DNA of 64,000 nt from positions 40,853-104,852 of the forward strand of contig JAJVHU010000026.1 of assembly GCA_022072505.1 (NCBI GenBank), read 5' to 3'. This document shows positions 24,709 to 33,089 of the stretch, in pieces. The position numbers were made by a program, and so were the translations under genes. Within the stretch, counting starts at the first letter, position 1, and every line of letters begins with the position of its first letter. Origin of the DNA: Phycisphaerae bacterium (GTDB lineage Bacteria > Planctomycetota > Phycisphaerae > UBA1845). Under the pieces are notes generated by a model. It ran no database searches, was not told the DNA's origin, and was given only the letters and a program-made list of their open reading frames with translations.

Positions 24709-25062
24709 GGTCCGTCGCCGCGCGACCCGGATCGCTCCCCCGCGCTTCGATCGCCGCGTAAAACGCCGAAAGGTCCAGCCGCTCGACGACCGCCCATACC
24801 GTCCGCGCCGCAGGATCCGACGCCAGACGTTCCTCCAGACAACACGGCTGCTGGTGGGATTACGGCTCCAAGGTCACCGGCCGGCGATCCGGCCGACGCA
24901 ACCGCGGCGCCGCCTTCGGACCGTCTACCCCCAGCCCCGAAACGCGCCCCTCCGCGCCCGCCCCGGCGACGTCCATGTCAAGACGTCCATGTCAAACAGA
25001 ACTGTCGTTTCCATGCGACACAGAATGCCATGCCTGTCAAGGAAAAATTCTCAGGCTCGAAG

Positions 25063-26060
25063 GGGTTGCGCCGGATTGAAAGGGTTGCGCCAGATGAAAC
25101 GGTTGCGCCGAGCGGTACAACCCCTTCGGGGTTGGGTGCGCTTGTCTTCGTCTTCCGTGGGCTGCGCCCACGGCTATTCATATTGATCCCCTTCGGGGAT
25201 CGGCGTCGTAATCCCCGGCGGTCAGGCGTCATGTTTCCCGGCCGTTAGGCGTCGTATTCCCCGGCCGTCCGGCGTCATGTTCCTCGGGCGTTGGCGTCGT
25301 ATTCCCCAGCCGTCCAGCGTCACGTTTCCCGGCCGTCCGGCGTCATGTTCCTCGGGCGTTGGCGTCATATTCCCCAGCCGTCCAGCGTCACGTTTCCCGG
25401 CCGTCCGGCGTCATGTTCCTCGGGCGTTGGCGTCATATTCCCCAGCCGTCCAGCGTCACGTTTCCCGGCCGTCAGGCGTCATGTTCCCCCGCGGTCGTCA
25501 GGCGTCATATTCCCCGGCGGTCAGGCGTCATATTCCCCGAAGGGGAATCACGTGGATAGCCGTGGGTGAAACCCACGGCGAGCGTCCGCCCAAAGCCCCC
25601 GACCCCGGAGGGGTCGAACCAACCTGGGTGGATCGCGCGGTACAACCCCTACCTTCTTGACAATTGTCACCCCGTTGGGGTTGAGGATCGAGCGGTTTCG
25701 GTTCCCCAGGGTAGGTCGCCTGCGGCGACCCACCCTGGGCTGGAGGACGCGACCCCGTTGGGGTCGAAGAAACGCGACGCGCCGTGCCGCCTTCGAGGCG
25801 GGTTGAGGAACGTCGCGCGCCGTGCCGCCTTCGAGGTGGGTCGAGGAACGTCGCATGCCGCGGCGCACCGGAGTCAGGTGGAGACTCGGAAGAACGCTTC
25901 CTTACGGGCGCGGCTCGGTTAAGTTCGCCGCGATCTCCACGCCGCAACCCCGACGCCGCGATCCCGACGTCGCGACCCCGTTGGGGTCGAGAATCGCGGC
26001 GCGCCGTGCCGCCTTCGAGGTGGGTCGAGGAGCGCGGCGCGCCGCAGCGCACGTCTCGTC
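25063..26060 (+). repeat. Composite repeat, copy 2
   Basis: This repeats the layout of copy 1 (GTTGCGCC units, AACCCC-TTC-GGGGTT, the GTGGGC-TGC-GCCCAC hairpin, 23-bp TTCCCCGG units, CGTGGGT-GAA-ACCCACG, GACCCC...GGGGTC text). A longer tail (25690-26060) is built from GTCGAGGAACGTCGC and CCGTGCCGCCTTCGAGG words. No gene is supported up to the FAD protein stop at 26187. Confidence 0.75.
25200..25545 (+). repeat. 23-bp tandem array with 68-bp higher-order period
   Basis: About fifteen units of the TTCCCCGGCCGTCAGGCGTCA type. In the middle, ATGTTCCTCGGGCG recurs at 25277, 25345 and 25413, exactly 68 bases apart. Thus a block of three diverged units was itself duplicated in tandem twice, a higher-order repeat as in satellites. 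Confidence 0.85.
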
Positions 26061-26186
26061 ACAACGGCAAAACACCCAAAGCACTGAGCGCAGGCGCCGG
26101 ATCGAGACTCATATCCTCAGCAAGGACCGCGGCTGATCCGCGACCCGGCGGCGACGCCTCCGGACCGCACGGGATCGCCCGCCGAC

Positions 26187-27452
26187 TCAGGACGTCCGTT
26201 CCAGCTTCAGCGACTCCGGCAGCCGGCACATCTCGCCCATCGGTTTGAAGAGGTCATGCACCTCGGGACGGAACACGTCGCCGATGAGCACTTCGGTGAC
26301 GTGGTCTTTCTTGTCCGGATGCGCGCGGATGAACTTGCCGAAGGAAAAGCCCGGCGAGTAGAAGGCGTAGACCATCTTGCGCACCGCCTGCACGCCTTCG
26401 TAGAAGTCGTCGCCCCAGCGGCCCAGGCTGCGGGCCGAGGTGTCGCCGGTCTTGAGAGCCTCGTGGATCGCGTCGCCCGCAAGCTCGCCGCTCTTAAGCG
26501 CCAGCAGCACCCCGGACGAATACATCGGATCGAGGAACGTGAAGGCGTCGCCGATCAGCACCCACCCGTCGCCGGCGCAGACCTTCGAGTTGTACGAGAA
26601 ATCGTTGAGCACGTGGACGCGCGAGACGCGCTTCGCGGGCGCGAGGCGCGGCACGAGCGCCGGGCACTTCTGAATCTCCTCTTCAAGAATCTGCTCCGGC
26701 GTGCCGCGGCCTTTGATGAGGTAGTCGAGGTCCGCGACGATGCCGATCGACAGGATGTCGTCGGGCAAGGGAATGAACCAGAACCAGCCCTTCTGGTTCT
26801 CGATCGCCAGGATGAGGATCGCGCCTTCGTCGCGCTCGCCCTGGTCGCGGATCGCGCCTTGGTAGTGGGCGAACACCGCGGCCTTGCGCAGCTCGGGGTC
26901 GGGGACGCGCACGCTGAACCGCCGCGAGAGCATCGCGCTCGTCCCGGTGGCGTCCACGACGACCTTCGCGTGAACCGGGTACTGCTCGCCGTCGCGCTCG
27001 ACGATGACGCCTTTCGCCCTCGGGAGCCTGCCGCCCTCCGTCGGTTCGAGCAGGACGTCGAGCACGGTCGCCGGCTGCCAGACCTCCGCGCCATGCTCGA
27101 CGGCGTTGTCGAGCATCATCGTGTCGAACTCGCTGCGCAGCACCTGCCAGGTCTGCGAGCATTCGTGCGGGTTTCGCTCGTCGAAGTAGAAGGGCGCGGA
27201 CTCCTTGCCGGAGGGGGTGGCGAACTTCACGCTGTACTTTTTCGTGAAGCGGCTTTTCTTCATTTTGTCGAGCATGCCGATGCGCTTGAAGACCCAGTAG
27301 GTCTCGGGCATCAGCGACTCGCCGATGTGAAAGCGCGGGTAGTTGGCCCGCTCGATGACGAGGGCCCGGCGGCCATGATCGGCGAGCACGGTGGCGCACG
27401 TCGCGCCCGCCGGTCCGCCTCCGATGATGATGGCGTCGTAGGATTCAGACAT
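26187..27452 (-). CDS. FAD-dependent oxidoreductase, flavin-dependent halogenase-like
   Basis: 421 residues. A dinucleotide-binding motif (IIIGGGPAGATCATVLA) opens the protein, followed by NYPRFHIGESLMP, typical of the CmlS-like branch of flavin halogenases. WFWFIP at about residue 226 fits the W-x-W-x-I-P halogenase motif, and GDAFTFLDPMYSSGV is the second FAD motif. The family adds chlorine or bromine to activated aromatics, using reduced FAD from a partner reductase; close relatives are geranylgeranyl-reductase-like enzymes, so the reaction is not certain. No carrier-protein or reductase gene is adjacent. A single gene, flanked by the repeat block. Confidence 0.8.
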   Translation of the reverse strand: MSESYDAIIIGGGPAGATCATVLADHGRRALVIERANYPRFHIGESLMPETYWVFKRIGMLDKMKKSRFTKKYSVKFATPSGKESAPFYFDERNPHECSQTWQVLRSEFDTMMLDNAVEHGAEVWQPATVLDVLLEPTEGGRLPRAKGVIVERDGEQYPVHAKVVVDATGTSAMLSRRFSVRVPDPELRKAAVFAHYQGAIRDQGERDEGAILILAIENQKGWFWFIPLPDDILSIGIVADLDYLIKGRGTPEQILEEEIQKCPALVPRLAPAKRVSRVHVLNDFSYNSKVCAGDGWVLIGDAFTFLDPMYSSGVLLALKSGELAGDAIHEALKTGDTSARSLGRWGDDFYEGVQAVRKMVYAFYSPGFSFGKFIRAHPDKKDHVTEVLIGDVFRPEVHDLFKPMGEMCRLPESLKLERTS

Positions 27453-27580
27453 GGTGGATCTTTATAAGGCCTGGACATGGGATTAACAAGATTGACAGGA
27501 GAGGAGCCGTTCCGAGCGTTCCGTGATTCCTGCCGAATGGCGCGCGTCCGTCCTCATGAATATCCAAGACTGCCCCTGAG

Positions 27581-28366
27581 TCATTGCGGCGGAAGAATCC
27601 TTGGCAATCGACCCCGCGACCGCACATACTCGGCTCTGAAGCGATCGACCTCCTCTTTGAGCTTTTCCGCTTTCAGAAACTCAACCGTCCCGTCGCAGTA
27701 GACGACGTGCCCGCCTTCCTCCGAGTGGTTGCCCGGGGCTTCGAATATCATAATCCAGCTCGAGGGCGCATTCACGTCCAGCCCTGAAACATAGTAATAA
27801 CCACACGAATCGGCGGTATTTCCCTGACAGGGACACTGGAGCTGCTTTGGAGAGATATCTCCACTGTTAATGAGTATGTCGAGATCAGATGGAAGATATC
27901 CCTCGTGATTTCGCGCATGGACTAGCGCAGATATTGCCACGCCTTTCATGTTGGACGCGCATACAACCCGGATGGATCGCTCTTGAGCGGATCGCATGGC
28001 GGGAAGCACAATCACAATGTAACCCAATGGATTCGTCAACGGGAAACCAATGATCCCCGTCGCAATGGCTGCGATCGCTGTCCGTCGTTCGCCGGGCGCG
28101 TACGGATGATCCTTCGCCCGCCTATAGCCGCGCATGCCAAGAACGATGGCCAGAATGCTGAGTACCGGGCCGCCCACGAGACCCAGCAATCCCAGGGGTA
28201 TTGCGATGGTTGTAAACATGGCCATGAAGAGCGCCATAACGGTCAGCAGGGGGCAAGCGAGGAGTCCTGACAGTCCCAAGGCCAGCGCCGATTTTCCATG
28301 TCGGGGCCGAGGTCTTCCAGCGGACGATGAACCGCCGTCAGGCGTATCGGTTAATGCGTCGCTCAT
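27581..28366 (-). CDS. DUF4190-type membrane protein with DUF1559-like tail
   Basis: 261 residues from the ATG at 28366 (MSDALTDTPDGG); a GTG at 28462 or ATG at 28453 would lengthen it. After a polar N-terminus two to three membrane helices follow (LALGLSGLLACPLLTVMALF, LLGLVGGPVLSILAIVLG, AAIATGIIGFPLTN). The C-terminal domain (NMKGVAISALVHARNHEGYLP, then GGHVVYCDGTVEFLKAE) resembles the tail of planctomycete DUF1559 pseudopilin-like proteins. A paired Cys segment QCPCQGNTADSCGYYY lies between. The function is unknown, probably cell-surface. Confidence 0.7.
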   Translation of the reverse strand: MSDALTDTPDGGSSSAGRPRPRHGKSALALGLSGLLACPLLTVMALFMAMFTTIAIPLGLLGLVGGPVLSILAIVLGMRGYRRAKDHPYAPGERRTAIAAIATGIIGFPLTNPLGYIVIVLPAMRSAQERSIRVVCASNMKGVAISALVHARNHEGYLPSDLDILINSGDISPKQLQCPCQGNTADSCGYYYVSGLDVNAPSSWIMIFEAPGNHSEEGGHVVYCDGTVEFLKAEKLKEEVDRFRAEYVRSRGRLPRILPPQ

Positions 28367-28902
28367 ACGGATCGCCGCCTTCGACGTAACCTCAAATATC
28401 TCATCACAACACAGCACACCATAGGGTTGCCGCGGATCACAGCCTGTTTGCATTTTGCTCACGGCGCCGCGACCCGCAATCGCATGCTCCTACTTTCATT
28501 GCAATGAAAACCGGTCGCGGCCGTACGCTTCAGGCAATACCGGGGCGACGAACCAGTTCGCGATCGGTGAGCACATTGGCACACACCTCTCCCGCAGACC
28601 TGCCGACGGTTGTGGTCCATTGCAAGATTCAAGCATAATTCAGCATTTTATCGTGAGTCGCTCGCGACGACAAGCAAGAGTGCTGTTTCAACACACGACC
28701 GCGCCAGCTAACAGCCTGTTGAAGAACTCGCGATCGGCTTTCGTGATACCGGTTTTTCCCGGAGAAATTCGCCTCCCGGAGGGAGGCGTTACCCTTTTTC
28801 AATGGACTGCCAAGGAGGCGAGGGCTTCGATCCCTAGTCTCAGATGTTTGCAGCCGTTCAAGCGGGGAGTGCGAGTGCGCGAAGGCGCCCCGACTGCTTT
28901 TC
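28367..28902. other. Intergenic region with MITE-A copy 4
   Basis: It holds upstream sequence of the DUF4190-type gene, the perfect palindrome TTTCATTGCAATGAAA at 28494-28509 (a possible operator), and MITE-A copy 4. The rest shows no gene. Confidence 0.4.
28712..28809 (+). mobile_element. MITE-A, copy 4 (98 bp)
   Basis: Ends CAGCCTGTTGAAGAA and TTTTTCAATGGACTG. Flanks are CTAA (28708-28711) and CCAA (28810-28813), a 4-bp target duplication with one later substitution. It is nearly identical in its interior to copies 1 and 5. Confidence 0.8.
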
Positions 28903-30123
28903 TTACCCCATCGCCGCGCGCAACCCCAGCCATCCCGCCGCGATCGCCAGCGTCGCCAGCGTGACCGGGACGCCGGTGCGGGCGTGTTCGGACCAGGTGA
29001 GGCGCACGCCGAAGCGCGCCGCCTGGTCGGCGACGATGAGGTTGGCGATGCTGCCCACCAGCAGGAGGTTGCCCGCCAGCGTGCTCGACAGGGCGAGGAT
29101 CGGACCGGCGAGCGCGTGATCCGACGCCGACAGCAGGAGCATGACCGCCGGGACGTTGGAGACGAGGTTGGACAGGATGACGGTCAGGATGAACAGGGAC
29201 GCGGGGCGGTCCGGGTCCACGCCGGCGTCGCGCGTCGCGTTCAGCATCGCCCCGAGCGTCCCCGACGCCTCCAGCGCGTGATTGACGATGAACAACCCGA
29301 TGAACAGGACGAGCAGTTGCCAGTCCACCAGGCCGAGCATGTCGCGCGAGTGCATGCGCCGACTCAGCAGCAGAATGCCCGCCGCAGCCAGGGCGACAAT
29401 CTCGCGGGGCCAGGGCGCCACGAGGAACACGCCGACCAGCGCCGCGGCGACGAGCGTCGCCTTCGCGGTCTGCCAGGGGTTGAACGCGGGCGCCTCGACG
29501 TGCATGACGGGGACCGGCGCTGTCCAACGGCCGCGATAACGCCGGCGGATGATCCACCACGTCGCGGCAAGTCCGAGCGCCGCGGGGACGCCGCCGTCGA
29601 TCAGATAAGCGCCGAACGACAGCCCGAGCGTCTGACCGATGAGCATGTTCTGCGGGTTTCCGATGATCGTCGCGGCGGACCCGACGTTCGAGGCGCACGC
29701 CAGCGCGAGCAGGAACGGCATCGGTTTCAGGCCGCGCTGCACGCAGCCCTCGATCAGCAGCGGCGTCATCGCGAGGCAGACGACGTCGTTGGCCAGCACG
29801 GCTGAAAGGGCGCCCGACGCGGCGATCACCAGCGCGAGGAACCCCTCGGGACCGACGTTCGCCGCGGCGATCCGCCGGGTCAGCGCCGAATACGCGCCGC
29901 CGAGGCGGAACTGCGCCGAGACGACCATCAAACCGAAGAGCAGCCCGAGGGTGGTCACGTCCACCGCGTTGCGGGCCTGCGTTCCGTCGAGCCGTCCGCC
30001 GACCAGCAGCGCGATCGCTCCGAGCAGCGCGACCCCCGTCCGGTCCACCGCAAGCCCGGGCAGGCGCCCCAGAAACATTCCCACGTAGACCAGGATGAAT
30101 ACCGTCAGTACGAAAGCGTCCAT
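28903..30123 (-). CDS. ArsB/NhaD-type ion transporter (IT superfamily)
   Basis: 406 residues with about ten to twelve membrane helices from MDAFVLTVFILVYVGMFLG (ATG at 30123). Two inverted-topology halves carry the family's loops: ANDVVCLAMTPLL and ASNVGSAATIIGNPQNM in the first, LSNLVSNVPAVMLLL and GNLLLVGSIANLIVADQA in the second. This pattern belongs to the ArsB/NhaD/SLC13-like permeases that move anions or Na+/H+; the substrate cannot be told. Upstream frame to 30192 lacks a good start. No ribosome site is evident. Confidence 0.85.
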   Translation of the reverse strand: MDAFVLTVFILVYVGMFLGRLPGLAVDRTGVALLGAIALLVGGRLDGTQARNAVDVTTLGLLFGLMVVSAQFRLGGAYSALTRRIAAANVGPEGFLALVIAASGALSAVLANDVVCLAMTPLLIEGCVQRGLKPMPFLLALACASNVGSAATIIGNPQNMLIGQTLGLSFGAYLIDGGVPAALGLAATWWIIRRRYRGRWTAPVPVMHVEAPAFNPWQTAKATLVAAALVGVFLVAPWPREIVALAAAGILLLSRRMHSRDMLGLVDWQLLVLFIGLFIVNHALEASGTLGAMLNATRDAGVDPDRPASLFILTVILSNLVSNVPAVMLLLSASDHALAGPILALSSTLAGNLLLVGSIANLIVADQAARFGVRLTWSEHARTGVPVTLATLAIAAGWLGLRAAMG

Positions 30124-30317
30124 CCGGGGCGTGGTAACACGACGGCCTGTGCTTGTCAGCGACGCTTGGCGGCCGAGGTCGAAAACGTCCACGTCGGGTT
30201 TGACGGTTTTTCACGGCGAGAGTAGGTTTTTCACAGGCAGGGGAAGAGTGAGAAACGCGGTCTGCCGGCCGGTCGGGTGACGATCGGAACCGAAGGCGCC
30301 GCGGGGGAGCGTGGGGT

Positions 30318-31286
30318 ATGATGCGACGATTGAAGGGTCTGGGCGGCGTGGGGATCGGGCTGGTCGGCCTGGGTCTGTCGGCGGGAACATCCTGCCGGGA
30401 TGAACCGCCCCCGCTCGCCTATGCGGAGGATCTCGGCGATGGAGGGCGGATCCTTCCGCCGATGCCGCCGACGCAATACAGCCTGCCGGAGAAGCTGGTC
30501 AGCGGTCGGGCGGCGCTGACGACGATCGACTTCGAGCGGATCGGAAACGCGGCGGAGGCGCCGCCGCCGGGAATGCCTTCGGCGGACGACGCCGGCGCGG
30601 CGGACACCAGCGCGGCCGAGGCGACCGGTGACGGCGCGATGGCGGCGACGCCGGCTGCGGCCCCGGCGCCGACGGTCGTGACGACGGCGGACTTCCCGGA
30701 AACGGCGACGGGCGTGCAGGCGCTGATGACGTCGTTCAACGAGGTCGCGGCCCAGGGCGACCCGATGAAACTCGTCGATTTCTACGCCGAGGACCAGCGT
30801 CCGGACATGACCGAGGCCTACCGGATCGCGGTCTCCTGCGTGGACAGCGCTGAGCGGTTGATCAAGGCGGTCGAGAAGCAGAATCCCCAGGCCGCGCAGA
30901 TGATGCGCGCGGGCATGCCGGGACTGGGCAAGCGCGAGCAGATGTTTGTCGTGCCCCTGGCGACGCTGACGCCGGAGAGCGAAACGAAGGCGACCGGCAC
31001 GCTGGGCGGAGCGTTCGCCGGAGAGGCGGTGACGTTCCGGAAGATGGACGACGCGTGGTACATCGACGCGAACGCGGCGAAGCTGCTTGAAGACATCAAG
31101 AAGGAAGCGGAGAAGATCAAGCCGCTCGACGCGATCAGCGAGGGTCTCGAGAACGGATCGTTGGATCTTGCGACGGCGCAGCAGCGTCTGATGGCGTGGA
31201 TGGCGTCGTTGAAGCCGTCCGGCGCCGAAGCGGCGCCGGACGCCGCACCGGAGGCTCCGCCCGCGCCTGAGGAAGGCAATCCGTAA
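30318..31286 (+). CDS. Exported protein of unknown function
   Basis: 322 residues. The N-terminus (MMRRLKGLGGVGIGLVGLGLSAGTSC) is a signal peptide, possibly of a lipoprotein, although the residues before Cys are not a canonical lipobox. A Pro/Ala-rich low-complexity linker (about 85-130) leads to a soluble helical domain (VQALMTSFNEVAAQGDPMKLVDFY, AWYIDANAAKLLEDIKKEAEK) like nuclear-transport-factor-2-type folds. It ends with another Ala/Pro tail. GGGGAG precedes the ATG. It lies 72 bases before ruvX in the same direction. Confidence 0.7.
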   Translation: MMRRLKGLGGVGIGLVGLGLSAGTSCRDEPPPLAYAEDLGDGGRILPPMPPTQYSLPEKLVSGRAALTTIDFERIGNAAEAPPPGMPSADDAGAADTSAAEATGDGAMAATPAAAPAPTVVTTADFPETATGVQALMTSFNEVAAQGDPMKLVDFYAEDQRPDMTEAYRIAVSCVDSAERLIKAVEKQNPQAAQMMRAGMPGLGKREQMFVVPLATLTPESETKATGTLGGAFAGEAVTFRKMDDAWYIDANAAKLLEDIKKEAEKIKPLDAISEGLENGSLDLATAQQRLMAWMASLKPSGAEAAPDAAPEAPPAPEEGNP

Positions 31287-31358
31287 ACAGGGGCGCGGCG
31301 CACGATCCTTCGAAGGAGTCGCGGAGCGTTGTTGAGACGGCGCCGAGGCGGGCGTGGG

Positions 31359-31817
31359 ATGGCGCGGATACTGGGGGTGGATTACGGGTCGCGCCGCGTG
31401 GGGCTGGCGGTGAGCGATCCGTCGGGGCGGATCGCGTCCCCGCTGACGACGCTGGAAGTTCCGAAGAACCCTTCCGCGCTCGTCCAGCTTGTGATCCGCG
31501 AGGCGCGGGCGTGGGAGGCGGGCGAGATCGTGCTCGGTCTGCCGCTGAACATGGACGGCAGCGAAGGTCCGCAGGCGAAGAAGACGCGCGAGTTCGGAGC
31601 GGCGCTCGCCCGCGCCGGCGGCATCCCGGTACGGTACTGGGACGAACGTCTGTCGTCACACGCGGCGAAGGACTCCCTCGATCAGACCGGCATGAGCCGG
31701 GACTGGAAGCGTTCCCGCATCGACACCGTGGCCGCGGCGGTGATCCTGCAATCCTGCCTCGACGCGCTGGCGTCCTCGAATCCCGCGGAAGAGCCGCCCG
31801 TCGAGCCGGCGGATTGA
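31359..31817 (+). CDS. ruvX: Putative Holliday junction resolvase RuvX/YqgF
   Basis: 152 residues with an RNase H-like fold. It starts MARILGVDYGSRRVGLAVSD (catalytic Asp in GVDYG), then VLGLPLNMDGSEGPQA, WDERLSS (catalytic Glu) and the late Asp in RIDTVAAAVILQ. The family is tied to pre-16S rRNA 5'-end processing and formerly to junction resolution. The ATG at 31359 follows GGCGTGGG; a longer Arg-rich N-terminus is unlikely. The paaD-like gene follows 59 bases downstream. Confidence 0.93.
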   Translation: MARILGVDYGSRRVGLAVSDPSGRIASPLTTLEVPKNPSALVQLVIREARAWEAGEIVLGLPLNMDGSEGPQAKKTREFGAALARAGGIPVRYWDERLSSHAAKDSLDQTGMSRDWKRSRIDTVAAAVILQSCLDALASSNPAEEPPVEPAD

Positions 31818-31876
31818 GTGTGACGCCCGCGGCGACGTACAATGACGCGGGGAATGCCCCTCCCGGGCGGCAAGAC

Positions 31877-32422
31877 ATGATGACCCGTGATGACGTGCTG
31901 AGCGTGCTGCGGACGGTGGATGATCCGGAGATGCCGATCAACATCGTCGATCTGGGGCTGGTCGAGCGCGTCGAGGTGAAGGCGGCGGGCGCGGTGCATT
32001 CGGGCAAGGCGACGTCGACCGAGGTTCAGGACGTCGTCATCGAGCTGCTGCCCACGTTTGTCGGATGTCACGCGCTGCCGATGATCGAGCGGAACGTGCG
32101 CGAGGCGGTGGCGCGGTTGCCCGGGGCGGGGGCGGTGGACGTGCGGTTCCGGTTTGATCCGCCGTGGTCGTCGGACCGGATCAGCGAGGCGGGGCGCGAG
32201 GCGCTGCGGCGTTTCGGGGTGACGGTTCCCGCGCGAGGGGGGCAGGGTGCGTCGCTCGCGGAGCGGCCGGTGAGCCTCTCGCTGCCGCGACCGGAGGCGT
32301 GTCCGGTGTGCGGCTCGACGAACGTGCGGTTGGAGAGCGCGTTCGGTCCGACGCGCTGCCGGATGATCTATCACTGCGAGGACTGTCGCAATCCGTTTGA
32401 GCACATCAAGCGGCTGCACTAA
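31877..32422 (+). CDS. PaaD-like (DUF59/MIP18) metal-sulfur cluster protein with zinc ribbon
   Basis: 181 residues. The N-terminal DUF59 domain (VLSVLRTVDDPEMPINIVDLGLVERV) is followed by FVGCHALPMIERNVREAV, where Cys would hold a metal cluster. The C-terminus is a ribbon CPVCGSTNV...FGPTRC...CEDCRNPFEHIK like that of phenylacetyl-CoA epoxidase subunit PaaD. No paaABC genes are nearby, so a general Fe-S maturation role is as likely as phenylacetate breakdown. Double ATG at 31877/31880. Confidence 0.85.
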   Translation: MMTRDDVLSVLRTVDDPEMPINIVDLGLVERVEVKAAGAVHSGKATSTEVQDVVIELLPTFVGCHALPMIERNVREAVARLPGAGAVDVRFRFDPPWSSDRISEAGREALRRFGVTVPARGGQGASLAERPVSLSLPRPEACPVCGSTNVRLESAFGPTRCRMIYHCEDCRNPFEHIKRLH

Positions 32423-32575
32423 GACGCTGCCGCCCCCCCTTCGGAGGCGAAACAGGATCGCTTCCTTCTTTATCCTTGACAGGGCTTCGCAAGGTCAAGG
32501 ACGGGCGGGCGCGGGTCGGTTTTGACGCCGCGGCCTCGCTTGACGGCAGCGGCGGCGCCTCGAATACTCCTTGTT

Positions 32576-33076
32576 ATGAGCGACAAACGGGTGGCGATCG
32601 TGATGGGCAGCGACTCGGACTGGGGGGTGATGTCGAGTTGCGCGGAGCAACTCAAGGCGTTCGGCGTCGGGGCGCACGTCGAGGTGATGAGCGCGCATCG
32701 TTCCCCCGCGCGGGTGCATGAGTTCTCCTCGAGCGCCGAGAAGGACGGGTTCGAGGTGATCATCGCGGCGGCGGGCATGTCGGCTGCGCTGGCGGGGACG
32801 ATCGCGGCGCAGACGGTCCTTCCGGTGATCGGTGTTCCGCTGGAGGGTGGGATGCCCGGCGGGCTGGACGCGCTGCTCTCGACGGTGCAGATGCCTCCGG
32901 GGATTCCGGTGGCGGCGATGGCGGTGGGCGGCGCCGGGGCGAAGAACGCGGCGCTGCTGGCGATCCAGATTCTTGCCGTGAAGGACGCGGGCCTGCGCGA
33001 GGCGTTCCGCAAGTTCAAGGCGGATCAGGCCGCGAAGGTGCGCGAGCGCGACGCCGCGCTTCAGGCGAAGCGTTGA
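32576..33076 (+). CDS. purE: N5-carboxyaminoimidazole ribonucleotide mutase
   Basis: 166 residues, the PurE step of purine synthesis. Motifs: GSDSDWGVM, SAHRSPARV (catalytic His), AAGMSAALAG, GVPLEGGMPGGLDALLS and GGAGAKNAALLA. The ATG at 32576 gives the normal length; an upstream in-frame ATG at 32522 would add an atypical Arg/Ala-rich stretch. purK is not adjacent. It converges with the trans-sulfuration gene, only 13 bases between stops. Confidence 0.96.
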   Translation: MSDKRVAIVMGSDSDWGVMSSCAEQLKAFGVGAHVEVMSAHRSPARVHEFSSSAEKDGFEVIIAAAGMSAALAGTIAAQTVLPVIGVPLEGGMPGGLDALLSTVQMPPGIPVAAMAVGGAGAKNAALLAIQILAVKDAGLREAFRKFKADQAAKVRERDAALQAKR

Positions 33077-33089
33077 CCGGCGCCGGCGC

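Larger units (their letters stand above)
24140..24845 (-). pseudogene. IS1182/IS5-like transposase, interrupted and frameshifted
   Basis: Read 5' to 3' on the minus strand: LEERLASDPAARTVWAVVE, LDLSAFYAAIEARGSDP and DPRLLVGLWLYA (DUF772-like N-terminal domain). Next comes a minisatellite copy-expansion of that last motif, then AAVEGVGNGRKLARL, where a MITE interrupts. After it CTEHDAYRWMCGGV follows. Then there is an internal deletion with frame change to the C-terminus (SETVNADLKTFRGLSAF, VRGLQRVRCVALGSALAY). The DDE catalytic centre is largely missing. The order of motifs is that of IS1182-type transposases. Confidence 0.75.
23960..25058 (-). mobile_element. Degenerate IS1182/IS5-like insertion sequence
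   Basis: The element is bounded by GAGCCTGAGAA (from 23960) and its complement TTCTCAGGCTC (to 25058), 1.1 kb apart. It contains a broken transposase on the minus strand, a 28-bp minisatellite and a MITE-A. The right end, read inward, matches the left end of MITE-B (GAGCCTGRGAATTTTTCC), so MITE-B is probably its non-autonomous derivative. A matching target duplication was not found. Confidence 0.65.

Noticed and set aside
24483..24845. Apparent repetitive membrane-like protein rich in LLVGLWLYAA and GGIVV
   Set aside because: It is the translation of a 28-bp minisatellite in shifting frames within a broken transposase; 28 is not divisible by three, so no constant protein is encoded.
28494..28509. 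TTTCATTGCAATGAAA palindrome as a regulator site
   Set aside because: It is a perfect 16-bp palindrome but single, and 128 bases from the preferred start; there is not enough to assign a function.
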